From the NCBI RefSeq assembly GCF_030546935.1, contig NZ_JAUOPH010000005.1, positions 1-64,000 of the forward strand: a stretch of 64,000 nt of DNA, given 5' to 3'. Positions 36,347 through 45,289 of this stretch are shown here, piece by piece. Each line of letters begins with the position of its first letter. The stretch's first letter is position 1. A program made the position numbers and the translations under genes. Under the pieces are notes generated by a model. It was not told where the DNA came from and did not search any database. It saw only the letters and a program-made list of their open reading frames with translations. This DNA is from Marinobacter sp. 2_MG-2023. GTDB lineage: Bacteria; Pseudomonadota; Gammaproteobacteria; Pseudomonadales; Oleiphilaceae.

Positions 36347-37306
36347 ATGATCCGTCCGTTGCTGAGTCTCGGATTTCTGGCATTGGTTGCCGTTGTGCTG
36401 GCTTTGGGCCTGGGCAGCGTCACTGTCCCGCTGCCTGAGATCTGGCAGGTCATGCAGGGTGAAGGCAGTGCGCTGAACCGCGCACTGTTATTGGAGCTGC
36501 GCCTGCCTCGCACTCTTGCGGCGTTTGCTACCGGCGGCTTGCTGGCTGTGGCTGGCGCGCTGATGCAGGTGCTGTTGCGTAACCCGCTGGCTGACCCCTA
36601 TGTGCTCGGGCTATCTGGTGGCGCGGCGGTAGGTGCGCTGCTGGCCATGCTGGCGGGAATGGGGACAATCCTGATATCAGGGTCGGCCTTTGCTGGCGCC
36701 TTGCTGGCAACCCTTCTGGTCTTCGGCCTCGCCCATGGTACTGGCAGTTGGACGCCTTCCCGACTTCTGCTGACTGGTGTGGTTGTGGCGGCTGGCTGGG
36801 GTGCCGTGATTACGCTTATGCTGGCAATCACGCCCTCATACAAACTCCCGGGTATGCTTTACTGGTTGATGGGTGATGTCTCATATGCCCGCACGCCCTG
36901 GCCTGCATTGATTGTTCTGGTTTTATCCATTGTGCTGATTATGCCGCTTGCGCGTAACCTGAATGTACTTGCGCGTGGGCCTATGCAGGCCGCAGCGCTC
37001 GGCGTCTCAGTACGCCCGCTGGAATGGACGATTTATCTTCTTGCCAGCCTGCTGACGGCTACCGCGGTGACCACCGCTGGCAGCATCGGGTTCGTAGGCC
37101 TGATTGTCCCCCATATGCTCCGGCTGGTTCTTGGTAATGACCAGCGGATTATTCTGCCGGCCAGTGCCCTGGCAGGAGGGACCTTGCTGGTGCTGGCAGA
37201 CACGCTTGCACGAACAGTGATTGCTCCGGAGCAGTTGCCTGTTGGTGTAATCACCGCGTTGTTGGGCGTGCCTACATTCCTTTATCTGTTGCACCGGAGC
37301 CGATGA
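36347..37306 (+). CDS. btuC: Cobalamin ABC transporter, permease
   Basis: A 319-residue FecCD-family permease with about ten hydrophobic helices. The family motifs LRLPRTLAAFATGGLLAVAG, RNPLADPYVLGLSGGAA and, in the last third, GFVGLIVPHMLRLVLGNDQR are present. It pairs with BtuD, whose start overlaps its stop by four bases. Confidence 0.94.
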   Translation: MIRPLLSLGFLALVAVVLALGLGSVTVPLPEIWQVMQGEGSALNRALLLELRLPRTLAAFATGGLLAVAGALMQVLLRNPLADPYVLGLSGGAAVGALLAMLAGMGTILISGSAFAGALLATLLVFGLAHGTGSWTPSRLLLTGVVVAAGWGAVITLMLAITPSYKLPGMLYWLMGDVSYARTPWPALIVLVLSIVLIMPLARNLNVLARGPMQAAALGVSVRPLEWTIYLLASLLTATAVTTAGSIGFVGLIVPHMLRLVLGNDQRIILPASALAGGTLLVLADTLARTVIAPEQLPVGVITALLGVPTFLYLLHRSR

Positions 37307-38088
37307 TGAGCAGGCTGCGCAGTCGCGATCTCGTCATTAATGTACCGGGCCGATCAGATGGGTATTCTCTGAACCTGAACATCGAACCCGGCCAGACCTG
37401 GGGTGTGCTCGGCCCTAACGGAGCCGGGAAAACGACATTGTTGCATACACTTGCAGGTCTGCTACCCGCCCGCCATGGTGAGGTGGTACTTGATGACACC
37501 CTTCTGAAAGATCTGAAGCGCCGGGATATTGCTCGACAGATGGGGCTGGTTTTCCAGGAACGCCAGGATAGTTTTCCCGCCACCGTGATGGAAACAGCTC
37601 TCATTGGCCGTCACCCATGGTTGTCGCCATGGGAGAGCGAACAGGGTGAAGATCAGGCTCTGGCGGAGCAGGCATTGACAGCACTGGAGGTCGACCATCT
37701 GTCCGATCGCTTGCTGACCACTTTGTCTGGAGGTGAGCGTCAGCGTGTTGCTATCGCCACGCTGATGACCCAGAACCCGGATATATGGCTGTTGGATGAG
37801 CCCACCAACCATCTGGACCTGCATCATCAGGTCAAGGTGATGAATCTGCTTCAGGACCAGGCTCAATCCGGAAAAGCAGTATTTATGTGCCTGCACGACC
37901 TCAACCTGGCAGCTCGATGGTGCAGTCATGTTCTGCTTCTATACACCAACGGGGATGCCTGCTGGGGCCCCGCAGATTCAATGCTGGAACCGTCTGCACT
38001 GGAGAAATTGTATAACCAGAAACTCATCACCGTGGAGGCCGATGGCGCACCGCTATTCGTACCTGTGCGTTCCGGGTCGAACCTCTGA
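37303..38088 (+). CDS. btuD: Cobalamin ABC transporter, ATP-binding protein
   Basis: A 261-residue ABC ATPase: Walker A GPNGAGKTT (about 45-53), signature LSGGERQRVAIA, Walker B IWLLDEPTNHLD and the switch His in MCLHDLNLA. It drives BtuC. Two consecutive ATGs (37303, 37306) are possible starts. It ends 12 bases before cbiA. Confidence 0.94.
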   Translation: MMSRLRSRDLVINVPGRSDGYSLNLNIEPGQTWGVLGPNGAGKTTLLHTLAGLLPARHGEVVLDDTLLKDLKRRDIARQMGLVFQERQDSFPATVMETALIGRHPWLSPWESEQGEDQALAEQALTALEVDHLSDRLLTTLSGGERQRVAIATLMTQNPDIWLLDEPTNHLDLHHQVKVMNLLQDQAQSGKAVFMCLHDLNLAARWCSHVLLLYTNGDACWGPADSMLEPSALEKLYNQKLITVEADGAPLFVPVRSGSNL

Positions 38089-38100
38089 AATGGTTAATCT

Positions 38101-39429
38101 ATGACTGTATCCATACCGGCCGTAATGATTACCGCCCCTGCCTCCGGGCAGGGTAAATCCATGGTAACGGCCGCTCTGGCCCGGCTGCACCGGAACGCCG
38201 GTCGCAGGGTGCGCGTGTTCAAGCATGGTCCGGATTATCTCGATCCGATGATGCTTGAGGTGGCATCAGGCCAGCCGGTCTACCAGTTGCACCCCTGGAT
38301 GACCGGCGAACACGAATGTCGCTGGCGCGTGGCGGAAGCCGCCCGTGAGGCTGACCTGATTCTGATTGAAGGGGCGATGGGGCTGTTTGATGGCGATCCG
38401 TCCAGTGCTGACCTTGCCAAACTGCTGGGTATTCCTGCGTTGCCAGTGATTGACGCCGGCGGTATGGCGCAGACCTTTGGCGCACTGGTACTGGGACTGG
38501 CCCATTTTGATCCCGAACTGTCGGTGTATCAGGTGATCGCCAACAAAATCGGCAGCCCCCGCCATGGCGCTATGTTGAAAGAAGGCCTGCCTCAGGGCAT
38601 CAGTTTGCTGGGGGCCATTCCCCGGAGCGAGGCAATGCAGATTCCGGACAGGCACCTGGGCCTGTTGCAACCGGCTGAACTGGGCAACCTTGACCAGCAG
38701 CTTGATGCGGCGGCTGCGGTGCTCGAAGCTGCGGGCCTTGGTGAGTTACCCAAGGCTGTTACGATCGCCCCGGTTGAACCAGTCAAACCAGAGGCTTTGC
38801 TCAAAGGTGTGCGCATTGCGATTGCCCGTGATCTTGCCTTCAGCTTTATCTATCGTGCGAACACAGACCTGCTGACGGCGATGGGTGCGGAGCTGCAGTA
38901 TTTTTCGCCGCTGGCGGATTCGCAGCTACCGCTGGCAGACGCCCTTTGGCTCCCTGGTGGTTATCCTGAACTTCATGGCAGCACTCTGGCCAACAATACC
39001 GCTATGGCTGAAGCGATCCGTGGGTTCTATGATGCTGGCAAGCCGATACTTGCAGAGTGCGGCGGTCTGATGGCTTGTGCTGAAGAGTTGTCCGATAAAG
39101 ACGGCGTTGTGCACAGAATGCTGGGGTTGATCCCGGGCCGCTCGAATATGGAAAAACGCCTGCAGGGCATAGGCCTGCAAAGCCTGACCACCCGCGAAGG
39201 TGAGCTCCGTGGGCATACCTTCCATCGCTCATCACTGGATACGTCCTGGCGACCGGTCGCTCATGCCTGGAAACAGGCAGGCACGAGTGGTGAGGCGGTA
39301 TTCCGTGAAAAAGGTCTCGTGGCCAGCTACTTCCACGGTTATTTCCCATCGGCTCCTGCCCTTGTTGCTGCATTGTTCAGAGGCCAGCCGCTGACATTTC
39401 ACAATGACACGGAGAAGACTCATGCGTGA
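38101..39429 (+). CDS. cbiA: Cobyrinate a,c-diamide synthase
   Basis: A 442-residue glutamine amidotransferase that amidates the a and c side chains of (hydrogeno)cobyrinate with ATP and glutamine. The N-terminal dethiobiotin-synthetase-like domain carries the P-loop ITAPASGQGKSMVTAALA, and the C-terminal triad glutaminase domain has the nucleophile Cys in ILAECGGLMACAEEL and a His near the end (SYFHGYFPS). The substrate may be cobyrinate (CbiA) or hydrogenobyrinate (CobB); that depends on ring-synthesis genes not in the window. Confidence 0.93.
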   Translation: MTVSIPAVMITAPASGQGKSMVTAALARLHRNAGRRVRVFKHGPDYLDPMMLEVASGQPVYQLHPWMTGEHECRWRVAEAAREADLILIEGAMGLFDGDPSSADLAKLLGIPALPVIDAGGMAQTFGALVLGLAHFDPELSVYQVIANKIGSPRHGAMLKEGLPQGISLLGAIPRSEAMQIPDRHLGLLQPAELGNLDQQLDAAAAVLEAAGLGELPKAVTIAPVEPVKPEALLKGVRIAIARDLAFSFIYRANTDLLTAMGAELQYFSPLADSQLPLADALWLPGGYPELHGSTLANNTAMAEAIRGFYDAGKPILAECGGLMACAEELSDKDGVVHRMLGLIPGRSNMEKRLQGIGLQSLTTREGELRGHTFHRSSLDTSWRPVAHAWKQAGTSGEAVFREKGLVASYFHGYFPSAPALVAALFRGQPLTFHNDTEKTHA

Positions 39430-40033
39430 ACGCGCAAAAGACCCCGAACGCCATGCCAAACGTATGGCGGCCAAGCAAAAAATCATGCAGGAACGTATCG
39501 CCAGTGCCCAGAACGAACAGGGTGTTTTGCTGGTATTGACCGGTCCCGGTAAAGGCAAGAGCAGTTCCGGCTTCGGCATGGTTGCCCGTGCGCTTGGCCA
39601 TGGTATGAAAGTCGGCGTTGTGCAATTTATCAAAGGTGCCTTCAGTACCGGTGAAGAAGCCTTCTTCCGGGATCTGCCCAATGTGGATTACCACGTGATG
39701 GGTCAGGGCTACACGTGGGAAACCCAGGACCGCGAACAGGATGTGGCGTCTGCCAATGCTGCCTGGGATATTGTTGCCGGCATGTTGAAAGACGACAGTT
39801 ATGATCTGATTTTGCTGGACGAGCTGAACATTGCGCTGAAATACGACTACATAGATCTGGATCGTGTGCTGGATGATCTGCAGGGCAGGCCCGCTATGCA
39901 ACACGTGGTCGTCACCGGACGAAATGCGCCCCAGGAACTGATCGACATCGCAGATACCGTCACCGAAATGGGCGTTGTGAAGCATGCCTTCAAGGATCAG
40001 GGCATCAAGGCTCAGAAGGGCGTCGAGCTTTAA
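39422..40033 (+). CDS. cobO: Cob(I)yrinic acid a,c-diamide adenosyltransferase (CobO/BtuR)
   Basis: A 203-residue P-loop adenosyltransferase that puts the upper adenosyl ligand on cobalt. [20 protein letters not shown] is the modified P-loop of the family, and [17 protein letters not shown] is its second signature. I chose ATG 39422, eight bases inside the cbiA end; ATG 39404 is also in frame. The cobQ-type gene starts two bases after its stop. Confidence 0.93.
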   Translation: MRERAKDPERHAKRMAAKQKIMQERIASAQNEQGVLLVLTGPGKGKSSSGFGMVARALGHGMKVGVVQFIKGAFSTGEEAFFRDLPNVDYHVMGQGYTWETQDREQDVASANAAWDIVAGMLKDDSYDLILLDELNIALKYDYIDLDRVLDDLQGRPAMQHVVVTGRNAPQELIDIADTVTEMGVVKHAFKDQGIKAQKGVEL

Positions 40034-40035
40034 TC

Positions 40036-41544
40036 ATGACCACGCTGATGATCCAGGGCACCACATCCGACGCCGGTAAAACCACCGTAGTTGCCGCCCT
40101 GTGTCGTTGGCTTGCCCGGCAGGGTGTGTCGGTGGCGCCATTCAAACCGCAGAATATGGCCCTGAACAGCGCGGTTACAGTGGATGGAGGGGAAATAGGC
40201 CGCTCCACGGCGTTGCAGGCACTGGCGTGTGGCCTTGAGCCTCACAGCGATATGAACCCTGTATTGCTGAAGCCGCAAAGCGATTGTGGCGCCCAGGTAA
40301 TTCTGCGCGGGCAGGTACACGGCAATATGGACGCGCTGGATTATCATGCGTACAAAGCCGAGGCCAAGGTTGCGGTCATGGACGCCTGGCATGCACTCAG
40401 TGAACGCTATGATGTGATCATTGCTGAAGGTGCTGGCAGCCCTGCAGAAATTAACCTGCGTACCAACGACATTGCCAACATGGGCTTTGCAGAAGCGGCC
40501 GATTGCCCGGTGTTGTTGGTCGGGGATATAGACCGGGGCGGTGTGTTTGCCCAGTTGGTGGGTACGCTGGAGCTGATTTCCGCCAGTGAGCAGGAGCGTA
40601 CAAAAGGTTTCATTGTTAATCGCTTTCGCGGTGATATCAGCTTGCTGGAACCAGGCCTGGAGTGGCTCACTGAACGCACCGGCAAGCCAGTGGTTGGCGT
40701 GCTGCCTTACCTTCATGGCCTCATCGTGGATTCTGAAGACAGCATTGGTATCTCTGGCACCTGCGAAGCCGAATCGCTGAATGTGATTGTGCCGGTGCTG
40801 CCGCGCATCAGTAATCACAATGATTTTGACCCCTTGCGCCTGCATCCCGGCGTAAATCTCCGGTTCATCGGCCCCGATCAACCCATCCCTGCTGCCGATC
40901 TGATTATCCTGCCCGGCAGTAAAAGTACCCGCACTGATCTGGCTTTCCTCAATGCTCAGGGCTGGGTGCAGGCTATTCACAAACACTTGCGCTACGGCGG
41001 CAAGGTTTTTGGTATTTGCGGTGGTTTTCAGATGCTGGGTGAGCGTGTTGACGACCCGGGTGGGCTGGAAGGCCAGAAGGGCACAACGGAAGGCCTGGGG
41101 TTGCTGGAAATGACCACCACCATGATTGCTGGTAAACATCTGAGAAATGTTAGTGGCACCCTGACCCTCCGGGCGGGTGACCCCCGCGGCAGGAGTGCGG
41201 TTTTCAAAGGCTACGAAATGCACAACGGTGTGAGCCATGGCGCGGCTCTAGCACATCCGTTGGGCCTGATGGCTGGCAACAACGAAGGTGCAATCAGCGC
41301 CGATGGCCAGGTGGCCGGCACCTATGTGCATGGAGTATTTGACGAGCCGGCGGCGTGTGAAGCATTGCTGCAATGGGCCGGGCTGAACCGCTCAGGCGCC
41401 GCTGTAGACTACCAGCAGCACCGTCTTACCCAGCTTGACCGGTTGGCGGACCAGGTTGAACACTATCTGGATACAGACTGGTTGTGCGGGCTGCTGGGCG
41501 TAAAAGAAGCATCAACTAATTCCGGCCATGGAAAGCGGTCATGA
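40036..41544 (+). CDS. cbiP: Cobyric acid synthase
   Basis: A 502-residue glutamine amidotransferase that amidates positions b, d, e and g of adenosyl-cobyrinic acid diamide. The start [20 protein letters not shown] and [20 protein letters not shown] are diagnostic, and the glutaminase nucleophile is in [12 protein letters not shown] with a His in TYVHGVFD. It overlaps bluB by four bases. It is also called cobQ. Confidence 0.95.
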   Translation: MTTLMIQGTTSDAGKTTVVAALCRWLARQGVSVAPFKPQNMALNSAVTVDGGEIGRSTALQALACGLEPHSDMNPVLLKPQSDCGAQVILRGQVHGNMDALDYHAYKAEAKVAVMDAWHALSERYDVIIAEGAGSPAEINLRTNDIANMGFAEAADCPVLLVGDIDRGGVFAQLVGTLELISASEQERTKGFIVNRFRGDISLLEPGLEWLTERTGKPVVGVLPYLHGLIVDSEDSIGISGTCEAESLNVIVPVLPRISNHNDFDPLRLHPGVNLRFIGPDQPIPAADLIILPGSKSTRTDLAFLNAQGWVQAIHKHLRYGGKVFGICGGFQMLGERVDDPGGLEGQKGTTEGLGLLEMTTTMIAGKHLRNVSGTLTLRAGDPRGRSAVFKGYEMHNGVSHGAALAHPLGLMAGNNEGAISADGQVAGTYVHGVFDEPAACEALLQWAGLNRSGAAVDYQQHRLTQLDRLADQVEHYLDTDWLCGLLGVKEASTNSGHGKRS

Positions 41545-42239
41545 GTGATCCTAACCGTCCTTTCAGCGAAGACGAGCGTAGTGGGCTTTACCGCGCTATT
41601 TTTGAACGCCGTGATGTTCGCTCCGAGTTTCTGCCTGATCCCATTCCCCGGCCTGTGCTGGCGCGCCTGCTGAAAGCGGCGCACCACGCGCCGTCGGTGG
41701 GTTTTATGCAGCCATGGGATTTTATCCTGATTGACAGCCTGGACGTGCGTCAGCAAGTGCTGGCCAGCTATAACCAGGAAAATGCCAAAGCCGCTAATAA
41801 CTACGGTGGTGAACGTCAGCGAACCTATCTCAGTCTGAAATTACAGGGCATTGTCGAAAGCCCTATGAACCTGTGTATTACCTGTGACCGCAACCGGGGC
41901 GGCAGCCATGTTCTGGGACGTAACTCCATAGTGGATACGGACCTTTTCAGTACCTGTCTGGCTGTTCAGAACTTGTGGCTGGCGGCGCGGGCGGAAGGTA
42001 TCGGCGTGGGCTGGGTGAGCATTCTCGACCAGAGCACACTGGCGCGGATTCTGAAACTGCCGGATAACGTCTACCCATTGGCCTATTTATGTCTTGGCTA
42101 TGTCAGCGAGTTTGCTGATCAGCCGGAGCTGGAAACCCGGGGCTGGCGTTCGCGGATGCCTTTGAATGAACTGATGCATGGCAACCTTTGGGGCCAGTCG
42201 CTGGACGACAACACCCTTCTGGACGCGCTGAAGCCATAG
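41541..42239 (+). CDS. bluB: 5,6-dimethylbenzimidazole synthase
   Basis: A 232-residue nitroreductase-fold flavoenzyme that cannibalises reduced FMN with oxygen to make the lower ligand base of B12. The BluB-type stretches [36 protein letters not shown] and GIGVGWVSI are visible. Its presence shows that the lower ligand is made aerobically. It closes the riboswitch-led operon and is followed after 13 bases by a convergent sensor kinase gene. Confidence 0.94.
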   Translation: MSDPNRPFSEDERSGLYRAIFERRDVRSEFLPDPIPRPVLARLLKAAHHAPSVGFMQPWDFILIDSLDVRQQVLASYNQENAKAANNYGGERQRTYLSLKLQGIVESPMNLCITCDRNRGGSHVLGRNSIVDTDLFSTCLAVQNLWLAARAEGIGVGWVSILDQSTLARILKLPDNVYPLAYLCLGYVSEFADQPELETRGWRSRMPLNELMHGNLWGQSLDDNTLLDALKP

Positions 42240-42252
42240 AGCCCGGTTTAGT

Positions 42253-43668
42253 CTAAGGTTCACTGATGCAAGGCATAGTGTGTGCCGGCAGCCACAGACT
42301 GACACAGAGTCCGGTTTGCCCGTCAGGCCGGGCATCCAGGGTCAGTTGGCCGCCGTGTAGTTCCGCAATCCGCCGTGCAATTGCCAGCCCAAGCCCTGCA
42401 CCGCCGCCATGCCGCTGGTCGAGGCGAACAAAGCGGCTAAGTGCCCTTTCCCTATCCTCTGTTGCAATGCCTGGCCCCTGATCGCACACAGTAACGTGAT
42501 AACCGTTACCGGAGGCCTCCAGGCGAGTTTCTATCAGAGTGTGCTGCGGGCTGTACTGAATGGCGTTGGCCAACAGAGATCGCATCAGGGTATTGATCAG
42601 GGCGTCATGGCAACTCACCAGAGCCTGGCCAGCATCGTTATGCAGTAGTGGCTCCATATGTTTTTTCAGCGCCAGGGGGGTCACATCCGCAATACTTTGT
42701 TCGATGATCCCGGCCAGGTCGTGGTTTTGGGGTGAAAAGCCGGCGCCTGAGTCTACCCGGTTCAGCAGCAACATTTGCTCCACCAGATGTGTCATGCGGT
42801 CAACCGATTGAATCAGGGGCTGGAATTGCTGCGGATCTTTGTCCCAGGCTTTTTCCAGATTCAGTCGCAAAGCTGCCAGCGGTGTTCGCAGTTCATGGGC
42901 TGCATCGGCCGAAAATCGGCGCTCCCGTTCCAGGGCCAGATTCAGTCGCTTGAGCAGGCTATTCACGGCTTGTACCAGACCGGCCACTTCCTTTGGTGCC
43001 TGTCTGTCATCCAGGGGATGAATACGTTCCGGAGCCATATGGCGTATAGGCCGCTCCAACCGACGCAGGGGGCGGAACCCGATATGAATGGCAGCACTGG
43101 CGGCCAGCAGCAGGAGCGGCAAGGCAACCAACAAAGGCAGAACGTTGCCCAGGGCCAGCTCCTGGCTCAGTTCCCCGCGAATATCTTCCCGCTGAGCGGT
43201 TCTGATCCAGAAACCTGTAGCGGGATCCTGAAGCGTGAACGTCCGCCAGTTGTACCCCTGGGATTCGGCCCATGAGTAGCCTGGCGTCAGGCCTTCGGTG
43301 TCATCGGCCTTAAGTGTGTCCAGCAGAGGCGTGCGGCCGGGCGTCCAGACCTCAAAGGCCAGCTTCTTTTCGTATTTGTGTCCCGCGCCGCCGGGCAGAA
43401 TTTCGTCATTGTCTGCATCAGACTCAACGTCCTTGTCGAGTGGCAGCGCCAGTGTTTCAGTGAGGGTTTGCGATAACAGCTCGAGCGATTGTGTGTCTGC
43501 AAGGTGGCGAACCAGCCCCTGGACAATCCGTGTACTCTGCGCCAGTTCGGCGTCGAACAGCTCTTCCAGTTCATGATTGCTTTCAATATAGCTCCAGGCT
43601 GCGGCTATCAGGGCAAATAGCAGAACCGTGGAAGTAACCAGCAGTGTGAGAGTGCGGGTCAGGGACAT
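42253..43668 (-). CDS. Sensor histidine kinase, QseC/PmrB type
   Basis: A 471-residue membrane kinase: TM1 (about 7-27), a periplasmic domain of about 130 residues with an acidic stretch (DKDVESDADNDE), TM2 (about 155-178), HAMP, the H-box FSADAAHELRTPLAALRLNL, and an ATPase domain with N, G1 (VCDQGPGI) and G2 (GGGAGLGLAIARRIAELHGG) boxes. Acidic periplasmic patches occur in kinases that sense metal ions or cationic peptides, but the signal here is unknown. I chose ATG 43668, overlapping the regulator gene by ten bases. Confidence 0.92.
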   Translation of the reverse strand: MSLTRTLTLLVTSTVLLFALIAAAWSYIESNHELEELFDAELAQSTRIVQGLVRHLADTQSLELLSQTLTETLALPLDKDVESDADNDEILPGGAGHKYEKKLAFEVWTPGRTPLLDTLKADDTEGLTPGYSWAESQGYNWRTFTLQDPATGFWIRTAQREDIRGELSQELALGNVLPLLVALPLLLLAASAAIHIGFRPLRRLERPIRHMAPERIHPLDDRQAPKEVAGLVQAVNSLLKRLNLALERERRFSADAAHELRTPLAALRLNLEKAWDKDPQQFQPLIQSVDRMTHLVEQMLLLNRVDSGAGFSPQNHDLAGIIEQSIADVTPLALKKHMEPLLHNDAGQALVSCHDALINTLMRSLLANAIQYSPQHTLIETRLEASGNGYHVTVCDQGPGIATEDRERALSRFVRLDQRHGGGAGLGLAIARRIAELHGGQLTLDARPDGQTGLCVSLWLPAHTMPCISEP

Positions 43669-44348
43669 TCCGGAGCTCCACAAGCTGCCTGGCTGTCCAG
43701 CAGATACCCAACGCCGCGGATGGTGCGGATTGTGGTTTTGCCGATTCTGCGCCGGAGATGGTGGATATGCACTTCCAGGGCGTTGCTTTCAGCTCCAGGC
43801 TCCCAGCCATAGAGCTGTTCTTCCAGACGCCGGCGAGTGGCCACCTGGTCGGGATGACGCATCATGTACTGGAGGATCTGGAATTCACTGCGGGGTAAGG
43901 TGTCTGTCGTCGAGCCGGTGGTGAGCTGGGCGGAAGCCGGGTTCAGCGTAAGCTGGCCTACGATCAGTTCGTCGCTGGTTGCCGAAGATCTGCGACGGGT
44001 AACGGCACGGATCCGGGCTTTGAGTTCGGCCATGGCAAACGGCTTGGTTACGTAATCGTCTGCACCAGCATCCAGGCCCTGCAGTTTTTCTTCCAGCTCA
44101 GCGCGGGCGGTCAGGATGATAATGGGCAGTTGATTGCCTTGTTGTCGGGTCTGCCGAACAATCTCAAGGCCATCGACCCGTGGCAGGGTTAAATCCAGTA
44201 TGGCCAGATCAAAATGATCGTCTGCCAGGGCATTCAGCGCCTGTTGACCATCATCCAGCCAATCCACAGTGTGTTGATCGCCCCGCAGCATATCCAGCAT
44301 GGTGCTGCCCAGCAGCTGATCGTCTTCTACCAATAATATGCGCATCAA
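43659..44348 (-). CDS. Response regulator, QseB/PmrA type
   Basis: A 229-residue OmpR-family regulator with receiver Asp in LAILDLTLPRVDGLEIV, Lys in VTKPFAMAELKARI, and a C-terminal winged helix ending IRTIRGVGYLL. Its closest look is to the QseB/PmrA/TctD subgroup, whose members bind direct repeats of CTTAA-like half sites. Three such boxes stand in the 230-base region upstream, which is shared with the divergent hemolysin-ligase operon. Confidence 0.92.
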   Translation of the reverse strand: MMRILLVEDDQLLGSTMLDMLRGDQHTVDWLDDGQQALNALADDHFDLAILDLTLPRVDGLEIVRQTRQQGNQLPIIILTARAELEEKLQGLDAGADDYVTKPFAMAELKARIRAVTRRRSSATSDELIVGQLTLNPASAQLTTGSTTDTLPRSEFQILQYMMRHPDQVATRRRLEEQLYGWEPGAESNALEVHIHHLRRRIGKTTIRTIRGVGYLLDSQAACGAPECP

Positions 44349-44415
44349 GCGGGATCCGTGTTGTGGGAAGCCTGTGCAAATTCACACTCTTCTAACTGTA
44401 TTCTACAGCGGCTTT

Positions 44416-44432
44416 CTTAAGCCACCCTTAAC
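44416..44432. promoter_or_regulatory. PmrA/QseB-type box 1 (CTTAAG-N5-CTTAAC)
   Basis: Direct repeat of the half site at 44416-44421 and 44427-44432, 11 bases apart, the spacing used by OmpR-family dimers. It lies 68 bases upstream of the regulator gene and may serve its autoregulation. Confidence 0.7.
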
Positions 44433-44462
44433 GGGTGCTCGCAATCGGTGATCGTGGGGAAC

Positions 44463-44479
44463 CTTAACGCCGACTTAAG
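44463..44479. promoter_or_regulatory. PmrA/QseB-type box 2 (CTTAAC-N5-CTTAAG)
   Basis: A second direct repeat with the same 11-base period: half sites 44463-44468 and 44474-44479. Confidence 0.7.
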
Positions 44480-44495
44480 AATTCTCTCCCCGGAA

Positions 44496-44512
44496 CTTAA
44501 GCCTGACTTAAG
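44496..44512 (+). promoter_or_regulatory. PmrA/QseB-type box 3 (CTTAAG-N5-CTTAAG)
   Basis: The best of the three boxes, with two perfect CTTAAG half sites (44496-44501 and 44507-44512). It starts 33 bases after box 2, about three helical turns. It ends two bases before a -35-like TTGTGC, the place where a PmrA-type activator would touch RNA polymerase. Confidence 0.75.
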
Positions 44513-44514
44513 GA

Positions 44515-44544
44515 TTGTGCCCTAACCTGATTGCTCACTATATC
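44515..44544 (+). promoter_or_regulatory. Candidate activator-dependent promoter of the hemolysin-ligase operon
   Basis: TTGTGC (44515-44520) and TATATC (44539-44544) are 18 bases apart, with the start of transcription expected near 44551, 28 bases upstream of the first gene. The weak -35 next to box 3 fits activation by a response regulator. Confidence 0.5.
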
Positions 44545-44578
44545 GGGTACCCCGCCCGAAAGCTGTTGGAGAGCACAT

Positions 44579-45289
44579 ATGACCGACCCGCTAACAATGT
44601 CTACCTGTTGCCCACCGGATTCACCGGAGCTGGTTCCGGCTCTTCGCTGTGCCGGGCGCTGGCTTAGCGAAATCACCCCCGACACGGCATTGGCGGCTGC
44701 GGTTACGGATTTTATCCGGCGGCGGTTTCTGCAGGCCTATGGAGCTGAGCCCTCGCTGCGGATTCCGCGGTTGTTGGCTCTGACATCTGCTCAAGGAGCG
44801 CTGTTGGCGGCGGTAGGCGTTCGCAATGCGGATCGCGAACGTCTGTTTCTTGAAGATTACCTGTCGGTTCCGGTCGAAACTGTAATGCCGGTGGCGGATA
44901 TTGCGCGTCATCAGATAGCAGAGATTGCCCATCTGGCGGGTGTTGAGGCCGGTGTCAGCCGCTACCTGTTTGCGTCACTGACGGTATGGTTGCAGCGCGC
45001 GGGTTACGTATGGGTGGTCTGCACTGGCACCGGCCAGTTGCGAAACAGTTTTCATCGCATGGGGATTGCTACGCGAGTGTTGGCTGAAGCGAACCCGGAG
45101 GACCTACCCGATGGCGGCGCCGGTTGGGGCCGCTACTACGATCAGCAACCGATGGTGTTGGCTATCAAAGTGGCGGACAGCCTCAGTGCTTTGCGGCAGA
45201 CGGGGTTTTTACGGCGAATTCACCCAGCGTCCTCTGGCACAGGTTCGGATTTTTTAAAGCAGGGAGGCGCTTATGGACGCCTTGCCTGA
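44579..45289 (+). CDS. 'Thermostable hemolysin' family protein (GNAT-like)
   Basis: A 236-residue soluble protein of the family named after a Vibrio thermostable hemolysin. No signal peptide or membrane helix is seen, so the toxin label is doubtful. The region EIAHLAGVEAGVSRYLFASL...WVVCTGTGQLRNSFHRMGI resembles the core of GNAT and acyl-homoserine-lactone-synthase-like acyltransferases (E-I-x-x-L-x-V, then a conserved aromatic-R-x-G turn). In this operon, with an acyl-activating ligase, an acyltransferase role is a reasonable inference. ATG 44579 has GGAGAG upstream. It overlaps the ligase gene by 17 bases. Confidence 0.8.
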   Translation: MTDPLTMSTCCPPDSPELVPALRCAGRWLSEITPDTALAAAVTDFIRRRFLQAYGAEPSLRIPRLLALTSAQGALLAAVGVRNADRERLFLEDYLSVPVETVMPVADIARHQIAEIAHLAGVEAGVSRYLFASLTVWLQRAGYVWVVCTGTGQLRNSFHRMGIATRVLAEANPEDLPDGGAGWGRYYDQQPMVLAIKVADSLSALRQTGFLRRIHPASSGTGSDFLKQGGAYGRLA

